DNA of 43,333 bases from Zunongwangia atlantica 22II14-10F7 (GCF_002094855.1 NZ_ARYN01000024.1:1-43333); one strand, 5' to 3'; positions 34,690-43,333 are shown, numbered from the stretch's first letter. Program-made: numbers and translations. The notes: generated from the sequence alone by a model not told the origin.

Positions 34690-37570
34690 TTTCCTTATAC
34701 GCAGCATTTCAGGCTCTCGACTTTTACTATTGACTATAATAGCTATTTATGTTATGGGGTTCAGTACGACAAGTCTATATTCACAAAGTGAGAAAACAAA
34801 TGAATCTGATTTGATTCAAGGTAAATTATCGAATGGTTTTCGATATTTAATTAAACCAATTCCTGGTGAAAATTCATTGAAAATGCGATTTTATGTAAGG
34901 GCTGAGGAATCTGAAGAAGATTTTCAACTTGCTCATTTGATAGAACATTTGGCTTTTAGAAAAAGTGAAGCCTTTCCTAATGGAATCTATAATATTGATA
35001 GTGTTTTTAATTCTGTTGGCATGAAAGGTCCAGGTCGAGATATTTATGCCTATAGCGGAACACAACTGACGGAGTATATTTTCAATCCGAACCCAGAAAA
35101 TGAAAAAAGTTTGCGATTAGGATTGTCATGGTTTTTTGATATTTCCAGTGGTTTAAAATTAGATGATGAAGATATTTTAATTGAAAAGAAGACATTACAT
35201 CAAGAACATAAACTAAGAACATCAGGACAAGAGCATGTATTTGTAAACCAAAGTATTATTGATGCTGCTATTATTCCATGTGAGACTTCTTTTGATAATT
35301 ACACTCGTAAAATCGACAATTTGAAGACATCACAAATCAGGAAATTTTATGAAGCCCAGTACGAACCAAGTAATATGGTCTTAATGGTAGTTGGTTCGAT
35401 AGTGAACGTGGAAGAACTGAAAATAGAAATAGAGAACACCTTTAAAAAGCTAAAGCCGGCAAACAACGATAAGGAATTTGAACTTGAATCCGAATGTAAA
35501 CTTGCATATTTAGACCAGAAAGATCAATTCATTGTAAAAATGAAACGGAATTTGGATCAAGAAAGTAGGGATGGAATTAATTTCAACTTCTATTATAAGG
35601 ATAAAGTTCTGTTGAAGAATGTGAAGACTAAGAAAGAGTCACTTAAAAGAAGGAAACAGATCATTTTATGGGATATAGTAGCGGATGCAATGCGCCATCA
35701 ACTGAATAATCTTACTGAGGTATATAATCCTAGCTATACCATAAGTATAGAAGAAACAGCCGCAAAATCTAATGCAACTGTGGCCTTGCATTTACGTGTC
35801 AATATTCCTAGCGATAGTAAAGACTCTGAGGTTACATTGGCAAAAGTTTTTCAGCAACTTGGTCTACTAATATTCAATGGATATGAAAAAAAGCAATGGC
35901 AGGAAATAAAAGAAATGAAGCTCAATGAGATTAATTCTAAATTTAATGACTCTTTGAGTTATTGGGAAGATGAACTAAAAAATCATATCATTAATGGGGA
36001 TCTTCTTAATGGTAATAAAAATAACGCTATTGAATCCTGGTTATCCGATATTTCGGTTGATGAATTCAATAGTTATCTGAAGGAATTTATTGGGCATGCC
36101 CCTAATGATATAGGAATTCTCATACCTTCAGATTTTGAAAATAAGTTTCAGAATAAAAAGTTGCGAGTTCTTATTGATAATAATCTGATGAAAACAGATC
36201 AATTAACATATAAAAAATCACCAAATGTATTGATGACAAAAAATGAGGTGAATAATCTTGAACCCGTCAGTTATGAAAAAGTTTCTGATTCTGTTTCACT
36301 GCATTATAGACTTAATAATGGAATACATTTAGTTTTGGTTAAAGATACCACTCGGAAAAATAGCATAAAACTTCAAGGTTTTAGTCCTATTGGAGCTTTG
36401 GATTTAAACCCATTAGATTTTTACTCGGCTACATATGCACCTCGTATCGTGAGGAATTCAGGTGTGGGAGAAATGAATAAATTTGAACTTAGAAGCATTC
36501 TTAAAAACCATTCTTATTTAAGTGTTGTTCCCTATGTGACAGCAACCGAAACAGGTGTGAAAGCGGAAACATCGACTGAGAATACTGAAGTCATGATGCA
36601 GTTAATTTATTTGTACATATCGAATCCCAGATATGACTCTATTGCCTATTTAGATTGGAAAAACAATGCTAAAAAAAGTATAGAAAGTCCCCATTATAAT
36701 ATAGAAAGGACAAACTTTGAAAATTATATAAAGGAGTATTTCAATCCTCAGAAGATTTTCTTTGCCTCTGGGGTTAAATACTTTGAATATTCAGCAATGG
36801 TAGATTTTGATCGAGCCATGAAAAGTTATCATAAATTGTTCGCTATGAGTGATCAATTTACCTATATAATCACTGGAGATTTTCAGGAGGAATTTATTCT
36901 GCAACTGGCGCAAAAATACTTAGGGAATCTTACTTCTGAATATTCTAGTTTAAATGAAGATTCTGGGTTTGCAAAGCAGAAAAAAAGCGAAGATCGATAT
37001 GTTCACTTTGAAAATAAATTATCTGTGTCGACCAAACAAAATGATATTTGGTATTCTTTACAATTTTTAAGAGAACCAGATAATCACTCATGGCAAGAGC
37101 ATTTAAAATTCGAGTTTTTAAAGGAAGTGATAACTGAAATGATTTGGAAATTACGTTTCGAAGAAGGTTTTTCAATATATCATATCAATGTTAAAGGGGA
37201 GTACCATCTGAATCTGTCCAAATACTTGCTAAGCATTATGTTACAATGTAAGCCAGAAGAGTTTGATGCTATTAGGAATAAAAGTAACGAGATTTTGGAA
37301 GATATCACAAGAGGAAAGATACCTAATCTTGTTTATGAAAAAGTATTGGATCGGATGAAAATGAAATATGAAAATAGTTCGAAACAATTAAAATCTTTAG
37401 AGAGGCTTTATCTTAACTATAGCTTAAATAAAAAAGATAAGAATGAAAATTTTAGTTTTCCGAAATCTGGAGAATTAGACGATTTTTTTCAGACTTTAAA
37501 CGAAAATCGGATAATGCAATACGCCAGAGAATTTTTAGAAGAAGATCAGTTTTTTGAGTTTTCAATGTAG
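34676..37570 (+). CDS. M16 family zinc metallopeptidase
   Basis: 964 residues, with a signal peptide or anchor helix at about 16-36. The catalytic half has the inverted zinc motif HxxEH at H87, E90 and H91 (LAHLIEHLAF). The distal glutamate probably lies in ILIEKKTLHQEHKL near residue 170. A second M16 half follows from about residue 540 (YRLNNGIHLVLVKDTTRKNS) without the motif, the usual two-half layout. It should cleave peptides of up to small-protein size in the periplasm. Its place behind SusCD suggests it degrades the imported ligand. The start overlaps the SusD stop region. Confidence 0.9.
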   Translation: MKDTSFLIRSISGSRLLLLTIIAIYVMGFSTTSLYSQSEKTNESDLIQGKLSNGFRYLIKPIPGENSLKMRFYVRAEESEEDFQLAHLIEHLAFRKSEAFPNGIYNIDSVFNSVGMKGPGRDIYAYSGTQLTEYIFNPNPENEKSLRLGLSWFFDISSGLKLDDEDILIEKKTLHQEHKLRTSGQEHVFVNQSIIDAAIIPCETSFDNYTRKIDNLKTSQIRKFYEAQYEPSNMVLMVVGSIVNVEELKIEIENTFKKLKPANNDKEFELESECKLAYLDQKDQFIVKMKRNLDQESRDGINFNFYYKDKVLLKNVKTKKESLKRRKQIILWDIVADAMRHQLNNLTEVYNPSYTISIEETAAKSNATVALHLRVNIPSDSKDSEVTLAKVFQQLGLLIFNGYEKKQWQEIKEMKLNEINSKFNDSLSYWEDELKNHIINGDLLNGNKNNAIESWLSDISVDEFNSYLKEFIGHAPNDIGILIPSDFENKFQNKKLRVLIDNNLMKTDQLTYKKSPNVLMTKNEVNNLEPVSYEKVSDSVSLHYRLNNGIHLVLVKDTTRKNSIKLQGFSPIGALDLNPLDFYSATYAPRIVRNSGVGEMNKFELRSILKNHSYLSVVPYVTATETGVKAETSTENTEVMMQLIYLYISNPRYDSIAYLDWKNNAKKSIESPHYNIERTNFENYIKEYFNPQKIFFASGVKYFEYSAMVDFDRAMKSYHKLFAMSDQFTYIITGDFQEEFILQLAQKYLGNLTSEYSSLNEDSGFAKQKKSEDRYVHFENKLSVSTKQNDIWYSLQFLREPDNHSWQEHLKFEFLKEVITEMIWKLRFEEGFSIYHINVKGEYHLNLSKYLLSIMLQCKPEEFDAIRNKSNEILEDITRGKIPNLVYEKVLDRMKMKYENSSKQLKSLERLYLNYSLNKKDKNENFSFPKSGELDDFFQTLNENRIMQYAREFLEEDQFFEFSM

Positions 37571-37587
37571 TTCATTATTTAATGATA

Positions 37588-37614
37588 AAGGCACACGAAA
37601 ATTTCGTGTGCCTT
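37588..37614. terminator. Perfect bidirectional terminator hairpin
   Basis: AAGGCACACGAAA (37588-37600) and TTTCGTGTGCCTT (37602-37614) are perfect 13-base arms. It lies between the convergent M16 gene (17 bases after its stop) and the small DUF6520-like gene, and would end both transcripts. Confidence 0.8.
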
Positions 37615-37626
37615 AAAAACTACTCA

Positions 37627-37887
37627 CTATGGTACAATGATAAGTGTTCCGCTACCTTCTTTAGGTGTGTCAGTATCTTGTTCATCATATACCTGAAATG
37701 GTCCATTGCCATCAACCATAGCTTGACATGCTTGTTCCCCCTGGCCGCAATCAACTTCAGAGAATGCTCTCCAGGTGTCGTTAGGTAGCAAAACATAATC
37801 ACTGGCTTGCTCTTTAGTGTTTGCTGTCGTAAACGACATTCCGATAGCACTGACAAAGGCTAGTGCTGGAATTAAAAAATTTTTCAT
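37627..37887 (-). CDS. Small secreted DUF6520-like protein with two cysteines
   Basis: 86 residues: signal peptide about 1-22 (MKNFLIPALAFVSAIGMSFT), then a short mature part ending GSGTLIIVP. C47 and C54 in VDCGQGEQACQAM are the only cysteines and could form one disulfide. It resembles the DUF6520 family of Bacteroidota, whose function is unknown, and which is often next to MauE/DoxX-type proteins, as here. Its mature part of about 64 residues makes it a candidate for an exported peptide. It is convergent with the SusCD-M16 operon. Confidence 0.7.
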   Translation of the reverse strand: MKNFLIPALAFVSAIGMSFTTANTKEQASDYVLLPNDTWRAFSEVDCGQGEQACQAMVDGNGPFQVYDEQDTDTPKEGSGTLIIVP

Positions 37888-37989
37888 AACATTTAAGTTT
37901 ATAATTTATAAAACAGTCCTAGTTTAAACAGATAGACCTTCTCGCTGCAATCACGCGTGAAATTCTTTATATGGTAAATCTTTATTTAA

Positions 37990-38478
37990 TTATATCGTTG
38001 TGGGATTCGCCTTAATCGGTCGCTGGGTAAGATACCAGCCAATTAGACTTAGTATAAGATTAAGCAGGTTAAATACCACATGTTGCTTCCAACTCAGCAA
38101 GGAAATCAGCCCGCCACAACTACAGGGCTTATTCGGTAAAAACCAGGTAATCCAGCCGGCATAAACGCTTAGAAGGATGAATAACAAAGCAACACCTATA
38201 TAACCGATTTTTCTGGTGGTTTTAAAGCTGATACTTATCGCTAATACAAGTTCTGTTATGGGAATAAACCATTGCCCAAAACCTGCCAGTTCAGTGCTCA
38301 AAAATAATGGGGCATTAATAAGGCTGATATATAAGCTATTCCCTTCGGTAATTTTACTCAATGCCGCATAGCTCAGTAACAGAATGAAGTAAAATAATAA
38401 TGCTTTAGAAATAGAAGCACTCAAGGTTTTTTCATATTTGCTTTTTGCTCGGTGCCCGGTTTTAATATGCTGATTCAT
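37990..38478 (-). CDS. MauE/DoxX-type redox-associated membrane protein
   Basis: 162 residues, four membrane helices at about 25-42, 68-86, 90-112 and 133-150. C119 and C121 in LPNKPCSCGG form a periplasm-side CxC motif typical of this group. MauE-like proteins are thought to support disulfide formation or cofactor maturation. It lies 102 bases upstream of, and on the same strand as, the two-cysteine DUF6520-like protein, so it may act on that substrate. The first ATG is at 38478; inverted repeats lie just upstream. Confidence 0.85.
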   Translation of the reverse strand: MNQHIKTGHRAKSKYEKTLSASISKALLFYFILLLSYAALSKITEGNSLYISLINAPLFLSTELAGFGQWFIPITELVLAISISFKTTRKIGYIGVALLFILLSVYAGWITWFLPNKPCSCGGLISLLSWKQHVVFNLLNLILSLIGWYLTQRPIKANPTTI

Positions 38479-38542
38479 ATGCTATAATTTTAAAATAGGT
38501 TTTCACCTTATTTGTAGTGCTATAGCATAAAATTCAAAATTA
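38478..38542 (-). promoter_or_regulatory. Control region of the MauE-like gene
   Basis: On the minus strand TAATTTTG (38535-38542 in plus coordinates) fits the TAnnTTTG -7 box. The 10-base palindrome TGCTATAGCA at 38518-38527 would lie at the start of transcription. TATGCTATA at 38478-38486 repeats inversely at 38521-38529. The -33 box is not clear. Confidence 0.35.
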
Positions 38543-38644
38543 TAAATTATTAAAACTGAACCATCTTCTATTAAAAAGTGCAGGGAATCCGGTACATTTT
38601 ATGGAGTAATAACGTAATTATAGTAACAAACTAGTAGAGCATTA

Positions 38645-39535
38645 CTATTGCTGGTAATCCGATGGGTTTCTGCCAAAATATGCCTTAAAGGCCGCACTAA
38701 AATGCGTATAACTTTTAAAATTCAGTTCATCGGATATAAGCTTTAAGGGCTGATGAGTATGCTCTATTCTAGCTTTCGCTTCCTCAAGCCTTACTTTATT
38801 ATAAAACATAGAAGGACTCATGCCATAGACCTCCTTAAAGCCTTTTTTTAATTTGTTCGTGGATAATTTAAACATTTCAGCGAGCTCCGAATCTGATTGT
38901 TTTGGCTGCCCTACATTTTTAAGAATATAATCATAGGTTTCCTGAAGTGCTAAAACATCCCATTTGGAGATGGAATATCGGGATGCTCTTTGTTCCAGCG
39001 GTTGGATATATGGGGCCGTTTCAAAGAAGCTAATACTTAAGAAACATTCTTTTGTTATGGTCCTTAAAGGTTTGAAAAAGCAGTTGATCCTGTTACCTGC
39101 AGTTTTCGTTTTTTTGAATTTTAATAGTATCGAAGATTTTGTGCTCTTTCGGGTTTTGATGTCATCAAAGAGAACTTTAAAATCTTTACGGGAACTTTTC
39201 CTCAGATGATCCATGAACGATGTTCCTAAAATTTCCTGTTGATTATCATTGATAATGTCTGCCGAAGGGGTGCTGGCCGCAATCAAACCCTGCTGGTCTA
39301 AAATGATATTGGAATGGGTGATAAATTTATAGGCCAGGTGCGGGTTTACATAAGCGAAATGTTTGAAATTCTCTTTTAATTCCTGTGCCATAAGGTTCAG
39401 CTGTTCGCAGATCGTGCTTAATAAATCACGCTCTTTTCCCGTAGAAATTTGATAATTAAAATTTCCTGAGGCCACCTGGTTGATCATTTCAAAAATCTCT
39501 TTGGTGTTTTTGGTGTCGAGATGCCTTTCTTTCAT
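38645..39535 (-). CDS. Cytosolic HAMP-PAS regulator with AraC-type DNA-binding domain
   Basis: 296 residues from the ATG at 39535, 4 bases after the stop of the STAS-like gene; a longer start at 39574 would overlap that gene. The first 50 residues look like a HAMP-type coiled region (MINQVASGNFNYQISTGKER), followed by a PAS fold at about 65-180 (SNIILDQQGLIAAS, GTSFMDHLRKSSRKDF). The C-terminal 95 residues are an AraC HTH pair (SDSELAEMFKLSTNKLKKGF, LKLISDELNFKSYTHFSAAF). No membrane helix. It probably controls the MauE/DUF6520 genes or the divergent oxoamine-synthase gene. Confidence 0.85.
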   Translation of the reverse strand: MKERHLDTKNTKEIFEMINQVASGNFNYQISTGKERDLLSTICEQLNLMAQELKENFKHFAYVNPHLAYKFITHSNIILDQQGLIAASTPSADIINDNQQEILGTSFMDHLRKSSRKDFKVLFDDIKTRKSTKSSILLKFKKTKTAGNRINCFFKPLRTITKECFLSISFFETAPYIQPLEQRASRYSISKWDVLALQETYDYILKNVGQPKQSDSELAEMFKLSTNKLKKGFKEVYGMSPSMFYNKVRLEEAKARIEHTHQPLKLISDELNFKSYTHFSAAFKAYFGRNPSDYQQ

Positions 39536-39539
39536 AATA

Positions 39540-39917
39540 TTACTTTTTATAACGACGTAAATAATTGATTTCATGAAACTTGTGACGAAAGACTTTACTG
39601 GGAATCCGAGGTTTACTATTGCGAATAAAAAAACTGATCATTCTATAAGAGTAATGATCGGAGGCCAAATAAGCGACGGCTGTGGTTAGCATTGAACCGT
39701 GCTTTGCTAAATATTCTCTGGCCTCCTTATGTGAGTGGCGAAGACCATTAATGTCGCAATACACAGGATAGTATTTATCCTTCTGTACTTCCAGACGCTG
39801 CATAACAATTTCCTGGGCTTTTTCTAATGTAAGAATGGTATCTGAATGATAATTACAATATAAGATGTCCTCTTGAATCCAAATATCAGCTACCCTTCCC
39901 TTTCCTGATCTTTTCAT
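39540..39917 (-). CDS. STAS-like small protein
   Basis: 125 residues. The strand-helix pattern ILYCNYHSDTILTLEKAQEI, YYPVYCDINGLRHSHKEARE and LTTAVAYLASDHYSYRMISF is like the STAS/SpoIIAA-type fold of Bacteroidota hypothetical proteins. No signal peptide or membrane helix. It is coupled with the HAMP-PAS-AraC regulator and may be its protein partner or signal-transfer domain. It is divergent from the oxoamine synthase-GNAT gene (184 bases). Confidence 0.7.
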   Translation of the reverse strand: MKRSGKGRVADIWIQEDILYCNYHSDTILTLEKAQEIVMQRLEVQKDKYYPVYCDINGLRHSHKEAREYLAKHGSMLTTAVAYLASDHYSYRMISFFIRNSKPRIPSKVFRHKFHEINYLRRYKK

Positions 39918-40101
39918 AGGGGTACTTTTTTTATTATTATGTCAGAGTAGGGTCGTGGGTAAAATTAGAAGCTATTTTACTAAGGATGTTATTAAAAATA
40001 GAAAATTACTTATTAAAAATGAAAGAAATATCTAAAAAATACAATTAGTTGAAGCTATTTGCAAATGTTTGAGCTAGTTTGAATTTCTTAAATAGAATAG
40101 C

Positions 40102-42561
40102 ATGGCGAAAATAAAACACAACAATTTTTTGGATACTGTCGATACTTATTTCTCACAGGCAAAAAAGAAAAGAATACTTCATTTACATGCAGAAGATACT
40201 AGCTTTTCGGGGAGGTTTATTACAATCAATACCCTGGAATTTTATCATTTTGGTACCACGGGATATCTGGGCTTAGAACAGGACCAAAGGCTTAAAGATG
40301 CAGCGATCGATGCGATTCAAAGATATGGTACCCAGTTCCCTTTGAGTAAAACCTATATTTCGCATCCGCTATACGCTAGTTTAGAGAATGAACTTGAACA
40401 GCTTTTTAATGCCCCCGTTATTATTACCAAAAATAGTACGCTGGGACACCTTGGCGTAATTCCCGGACTGGTAAAGGATCAGGATGCAGTCATTCTGGAT
40501 CATCAGGTTCATTGGAGCGTTCATAATGCTATTCAATTACTCAAACCACGAGGCATAAGTGTCAATATGATTCCTCATAATGATCTTACCGCATTAGAAG
40601 ACCTCATTAGAGAGCTTAAAGGAAAGCACGATAAGATATGGTTTTTTGCGGATGGCGTATATTCTATGTTTGGTGACTATGCACCAGTACAGGACTTATT
40701 GGTATTATTAGATATTTATCCGCAGTTACATCTGTATTTTGATGATGTCCATGGAATGAGTTGGACAGGAATTCACGGTTCCGGATATGTATTGAGCCAA
40801 TGTAGGCGCTTGGGATTTGATCGTTTACCTGAACGTGTTATGCTTATGGCTACCTTAAGTAAAACTTTTGGAGCGAATGGATCCGTATTTGTCTGTTCTA
40901 ACAAAAAGATACATAGAAAACTAAAACTCTATGGTGGACCATTAACTTTTTCCGCTCAGTTAGATCCTGCATCTGTTGCGACAGCAATTGCTTCCGCAAA
41001 GATTCACCGCTCTGAAGAAATCCTAATACTGCAAAATGAATTGAAGGAGAAAATAGTTTTTTGTAATGACTTACTTAAAACGCAGGAACTGCCTGTTATA
41101 GCCTATAACGAAACGCCAGTGTTTTACATTCCTTGCGGATTACCGGTAACCGGTTATGAAATGTTTCGGCATTTATACTTGCATGGGATATATGCTAATC
41201 TGGGCTTATTTCCTGCAGTGCCTCTAAAAAATACGGGGATTCGATTTACTATTTCAAGACATAATGAAAAGGAAGATATCGAAAGGCTAGTGAATGGACT
41301 TTCAAAAGCTTTTGAAAAGACCTTACTGAGCAGTGATAGTAGTAGAGAACAGATTTCAGATCTGTTTGGAAATCCGGATTGGGGACCAGGCTATGCCAAT
41401 CGCATACTACAGGAACATAAGGAAAAGAGGTCTTCAAATTTAAAAATGGAATGCTATAATACAATTACTAAACTGGATCAAAAAGAATGGAAGGATTCGA
41501 TGTTTCCAGGTCTTTATGATTACCAAGGACAACAATGGTTGGAGGAAAGTCTTGCTAAAGTCTATACTGATGAGCACGGAATTACCCATCGCACAAAATT
41601 TTATTATTTCCGTGTAACGGATGCTGCTGGTGATTTGGTCTTATTATGCTTTTTCTCACTATCACTGCAAAAGGACGATATGCTGGCTCCGGAATCTGTA
41701 TCAAAAACCTTTGAACAAAAAAGACTTAAAGCCCCAACTTATATGACCTCAAATGTGATGAGCATGGGAAGTACTTTTACTGAAGGGCAACATTTCCATG
41801 CTGAGCATTTACATCCCGAGATTAACAATGCTTGGAAATTAGTTTTTAGGCAAGTTGAAGTATTGAATAAAGAAAACCATGTAGAAATGACCATGCTTCG
41901 CGATTTCTACAATGAAGGTGCTTTTCAGGGCGTGTTTCAAAATCAAGGTTTTATTCAAATAAGTATGCCTAAGTCCTGTAAATTGTGTTTTATGCAGCCT
42001 ACAACTAAAGAGGAATGGTTTTCAAGCTTGTCTAAGCGTAATCGTCGGCATTTTCGAACTGAAATTGAACCCTATCTGGAATTATGTACACTTAGTATAA
42101 ACCAAGAAGTTTCCAAGGCCAGGATAGAAGAATATTATGTGATGTATCAGAATGTTCAAAAACAGAATTTAGGTATTAATATGTTTCCGTGGCCTAAACA
42201 ATTATTTCTGGATATGAATATCAACGCTGGCTGGGAATTTCTAGAGCTATGTACTAAAGATCAGGAGAGCAAATGTGTTGGTGTGATATTTTGCTATTAT
42301 TCAACATCAAATTTTACGTATACACCGGCACTAATCGGATTTGATTATACTTATAATACCACTTATGCAGTATATCGTCAGTTATTATATTACAGTATTT
42401 TACGAGGACTTGAAAAAAATGCACCTATAATTGATTTGGGGTTTAGTGCTGCTTTTGAAAAGAAAAAATTAGGAGCTGAACTTTGGGATACCTATGCCTA
42501 CCTGCAAAGCAATGATAATTTTAAATTGGATATGCTGGAATTGACTAAAAATGAGTCTTAA
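40102..42561 (+). CDS. Alpha-oxoamine synthase fused to a BioF-type GNAT acyltransferase
   Basis: 819 residues. Residues about 1-405 are a complete alpha-oxoamine synthase of the KBL/AONS/serine palmitoyltransferase type. H137 is in DHQVHWS, the PLP-binding D214-D215 and H217 are in YFDDVHGMSW, and the Schiff-base lysine is K254 in ATLSKTFGANGS. After a linker, about 450-800 is a GNAT-like region of the BioF2/Acetyltransf_6 type (LSKRNRRHFRTEIEPYLELC, TYTPALIGFDYTY, IIDLGFSAAFEKKKLGAELW). The first half should decarboxylatively condense an acyl-CoA with an amino acid; the second could N-acylate the product, giving an N-acyl aminoketone or sphingolipid-like compound in one polypeptide. No signal peptide. 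The RteC-type gene follows after 8-14 bases. Confidence 0.85.
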   Translation: MAKIKHNNFLDTVDTYFSQAKKKRILHLHAEDTSFSGRFITINTLEFYHFGTTGYLGLEQDQRLKDAAIDAIQRYGTQFPLSKTYISHPLYASLENELEQLFNAPVIITKNSTLGHLGVIPGLVKDQDAVILDHQVHWSVHNAIQLLKPRGISVNMIPHNDLTALEDLIRELKGKHDKIWFFADGVYSMFGDYAPVQDLLVLLDIYPQLHLYFDDVHGMSWTGIHGSGYVLSQCRRLGFDRLPERVMLMATLSKTFGANGSVFVCSNKKIHRKLKLYGGPLTFSAQLDPASVATAIASAKIHRSEEILILQNELKEKIVFCNDLLKTQELPVIAYNETPVFYIPCGLPVTGYEMFRHLYLHGIYANLGLFPAVPLKNTGIRFTISRHNEKEDIERLVNGLSKAFEKTLLSSDSSREQISDLFGNPDWGPGYANRILQEHKEKRSSNLKMECYNTITKLDQKEWKDSMFPGLYDYQGQQWLEESLAKVYTDEHGITHRTKFYYFRVTDAAGDLVLLCFFSLSLQKDDMLAPESVSKTFEQKRLKAPTYMTSNVMSMGSTFTEGQHFHAEHLHPEINNAWKLVFRQVEVLNKENHVEMTMLRDFYNEGAFQGVFQNQGFIQISMPKSCKLCFMQPTTKEEWFSSLSKRNRRHFRTEIEPYLELCTLSINQEVSKARIEEYYVMYQNVQKQNLGINMFPWPKQLFLDMNINAGWEFLELCTKDQESKCVGVIFCYYSTSNFTYTPALIGFDYTYNTTYAVYRQLLYYSILRGLEKNAPIIDLGFSAAFEKKKLGAELWDTYAYLQSNDNFKLDMLELTKNES

Positions 42562-42575
42562 TACAATATATGCTT

Positions 42576-43333
42576 ATGGAAAAATTTAAAGACTATCTGA
42601 AGACATTTCATGAGGAGGTAAGAAAAGAACAGGAGGGGACAGAGGATTATTTAAAACGTGCTATCGAAATGATCCGTTTTTGCCGCGAAATACTGGTAGA
42701 TATGAAGTCTAGGATTGAAGAGCATGATTTTGAGAGTGTGCCGGAGGAAATCCATTTCTTTAAGCAGATTAAACCTCAACCCATGAGCTACTTGATATAC
42801 TATACCTACGTACGAAGCTGTGAGCTCCATAAACCTAAAGCAGGAAAACAATATAAAATCAGGTTTTTGGAAAAGGAAATGCGAAAAGTTAATAAGTTCT
42901 TTTCTAAGAATACCGACTTTACTTATTATATGGAGCAGGGCTATACTTATCTGGATCATAGCTTTTTTACCAGACGCGGAATTGAAAAATTTCCCATGGA
43001 TCCGACGGAGTACCAGTATTTTGATCCAGATTTTGCGACCTCTCATGATTTGCTATGGGCTAAAATTCAAGCTGTATATCGCTATATCCATTACCTACGG
43101 GAACAACTCCAAAAATTACATGGGAAAGAACTAGAATTTTCTATTGATAAACGGCATCAGGTTCTGGTATGGACTAATAGTAAAACGGCGCTGGTAGAGC
43201 TGATCTATGCACTCCATAATAATGAGGCTTTTAACTACGGAAAATCTGATTTGAATACCATAACTCATGCCTTGGAAGAAGTATTTAATATCAAATTGGA
43301 TAATGTTTCTAAAACCTATATGGAAATTAAAGC
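42576..43333 (+). CDS. rteC: RteC family protein, cut by the window end
   Basis: Open from the ATG at 42576 (or 42570) to the right edge with no stop; about 252 residues are visible of the usual 280 or so. It matches RteC throughout: FCREILVDMKSRIEEHDFES, EEIHFFKQIKPQPMSYLIYY, DHSFFTRRG, FATSHDLLWAKIQAVYRYIH and the terminal VWTNSKTALVELIYALHNNE. RteC regulates excision of tetracycline-type conjugative transposons in Bacteroides; many chromosomal copies have unknown roles. It is only a few bases behind the oxoamine synthase gene, which suggests cotranscription rather than a conjugative element; no integrase or transfer gene is in view. Confidence 0.85.
   Translation, partial: MEKFKDYLKTFHEEVRKEQEGTEDYLKRAIEMIRFCREILVDMKSRIEEHDFESVPEEIHFFKQIKPQPMSYLIYYTYVRSCELHKPKAGKQYKIRFLEKEMRKVNKFFSKNTDFTYYMEQGYTYLDHSFFTRRGIEKFPMDPTEYQYFDPDFATSHDLLWAKIQAVYRYIHYLREQLQKLHGKELEFSIDKRHQVLVWTNSKTALVELIYALHNNEAFNYGKSDLNTITHALEEVFNIKLDNVSKTYMEIK

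Noticed and set aside
37582-37856. Two ORFs overlapping the DUF6520-like gene in other frames
   Set aside because: They are shadows of the real gene, which has a signal peptide and a family resemblance; one also starts in the terminator.
42651-43134. ORFs on both strands inside the RteC gene
   Set aside because: The RteC frame is open over the whole interval and matches the family; the others are shadows.
42576-43333. Evidence for a CTnDOT-like conjugative transposon from RteC
   Set aside because: No integrase, excisionase, relaxase or tra gene is in the window; RteC-family genes are common on Bacteroidota chromosomes.

Overview
The window looks like a chromosomal segment of a Bacteroidota bacterium, most likely a marine-type member of the Flavobacteriaceae. 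The evidence is AT-rich DNA, two complete SusC/SusD outer-membrane uptake pairs, several -7 boxes of the Bacteroidota form TAnnTTTG, an RteC-type protein, a DUF6520-like small secreted protein and a MauE/DoxX membrane protein. Genus-level assignment is inference. No rRNA, tRNA or CRISPR array was seen.

Layout. 1-3866: a DUF1852/MesX-like gene (methionine synthesis partner) and a small conserved protein, set in long gene-poor DNA with decayed coding fragments. 3867-9560: a GAF-PAS sensor with a phosphoacceptor-type helix but no ATPase domain. It is followed by a translationally coupled pair: a SbnA-like PLP enzyme fused to an FAD/NAD(P)-binding domain, then a fold-III PLP decarboxylase of the Y4yA/DapDC type. 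This pair is the best candidate for an undescribed small-molecule pathway. 9561-17423: the fossil of an HNH-nuclease gene, a CBU_0592-type membrane protein, a TetR regulator, and a divergent phosphodiesterase-SusC-SusD operon with a clear candidate TetR operator and promoter between them. 17424-22538: an ECF sigma factor / zinc-finger anti-sigma / two adhesin-like DUF4097 proteins operon, a DoxX-type membrane protein, an intact HNH endonuclease and a small membrane protein.

22701-27475: a four-gene minus-strand operon (DUF2975 membrane protein, YozG-type HTH regulator, ABC ATPase, and an ABC permease fused to an M1 aminopeptidase) with a perfect operator-like palindrome upstream. 27756-28788: a decayed IS3-family element. 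29018-37570: an HTH regulator, then a long plus-strand leader with a strong promoter, a palindrome, two short ORFs and hairpins, then a SusC-SusD-M16 peptidase operon. 37627-39917 (minus strand): a small secreted two-cysteine DUF6520-like protein, a MauE-like CxC membrane protein, and a HAMP-PAS-AraC regulator with a STAS-like partner. 40102-43333: a large fusion of an alpha-oxoamine synthase with a BioF-type GNAT acyltransferase, followed by an RteC-family gene cut by the window edge.

How they may work together (inference). The second SusCD-M16-DUF6520-MauE block looks like a peptide handling or uptake locus in which the MauE-like protein manages the thiol state of a small exported protein. 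The oxoamine synthase-GNAT enzyme could build an N-acylated amino-ketone lipid or signal, with the STAS-like/AraC pair as its divergent regulator. The SbnA-FAD/Y4yA pair could make a diaminopropionate-type or diamine product without SbnB.
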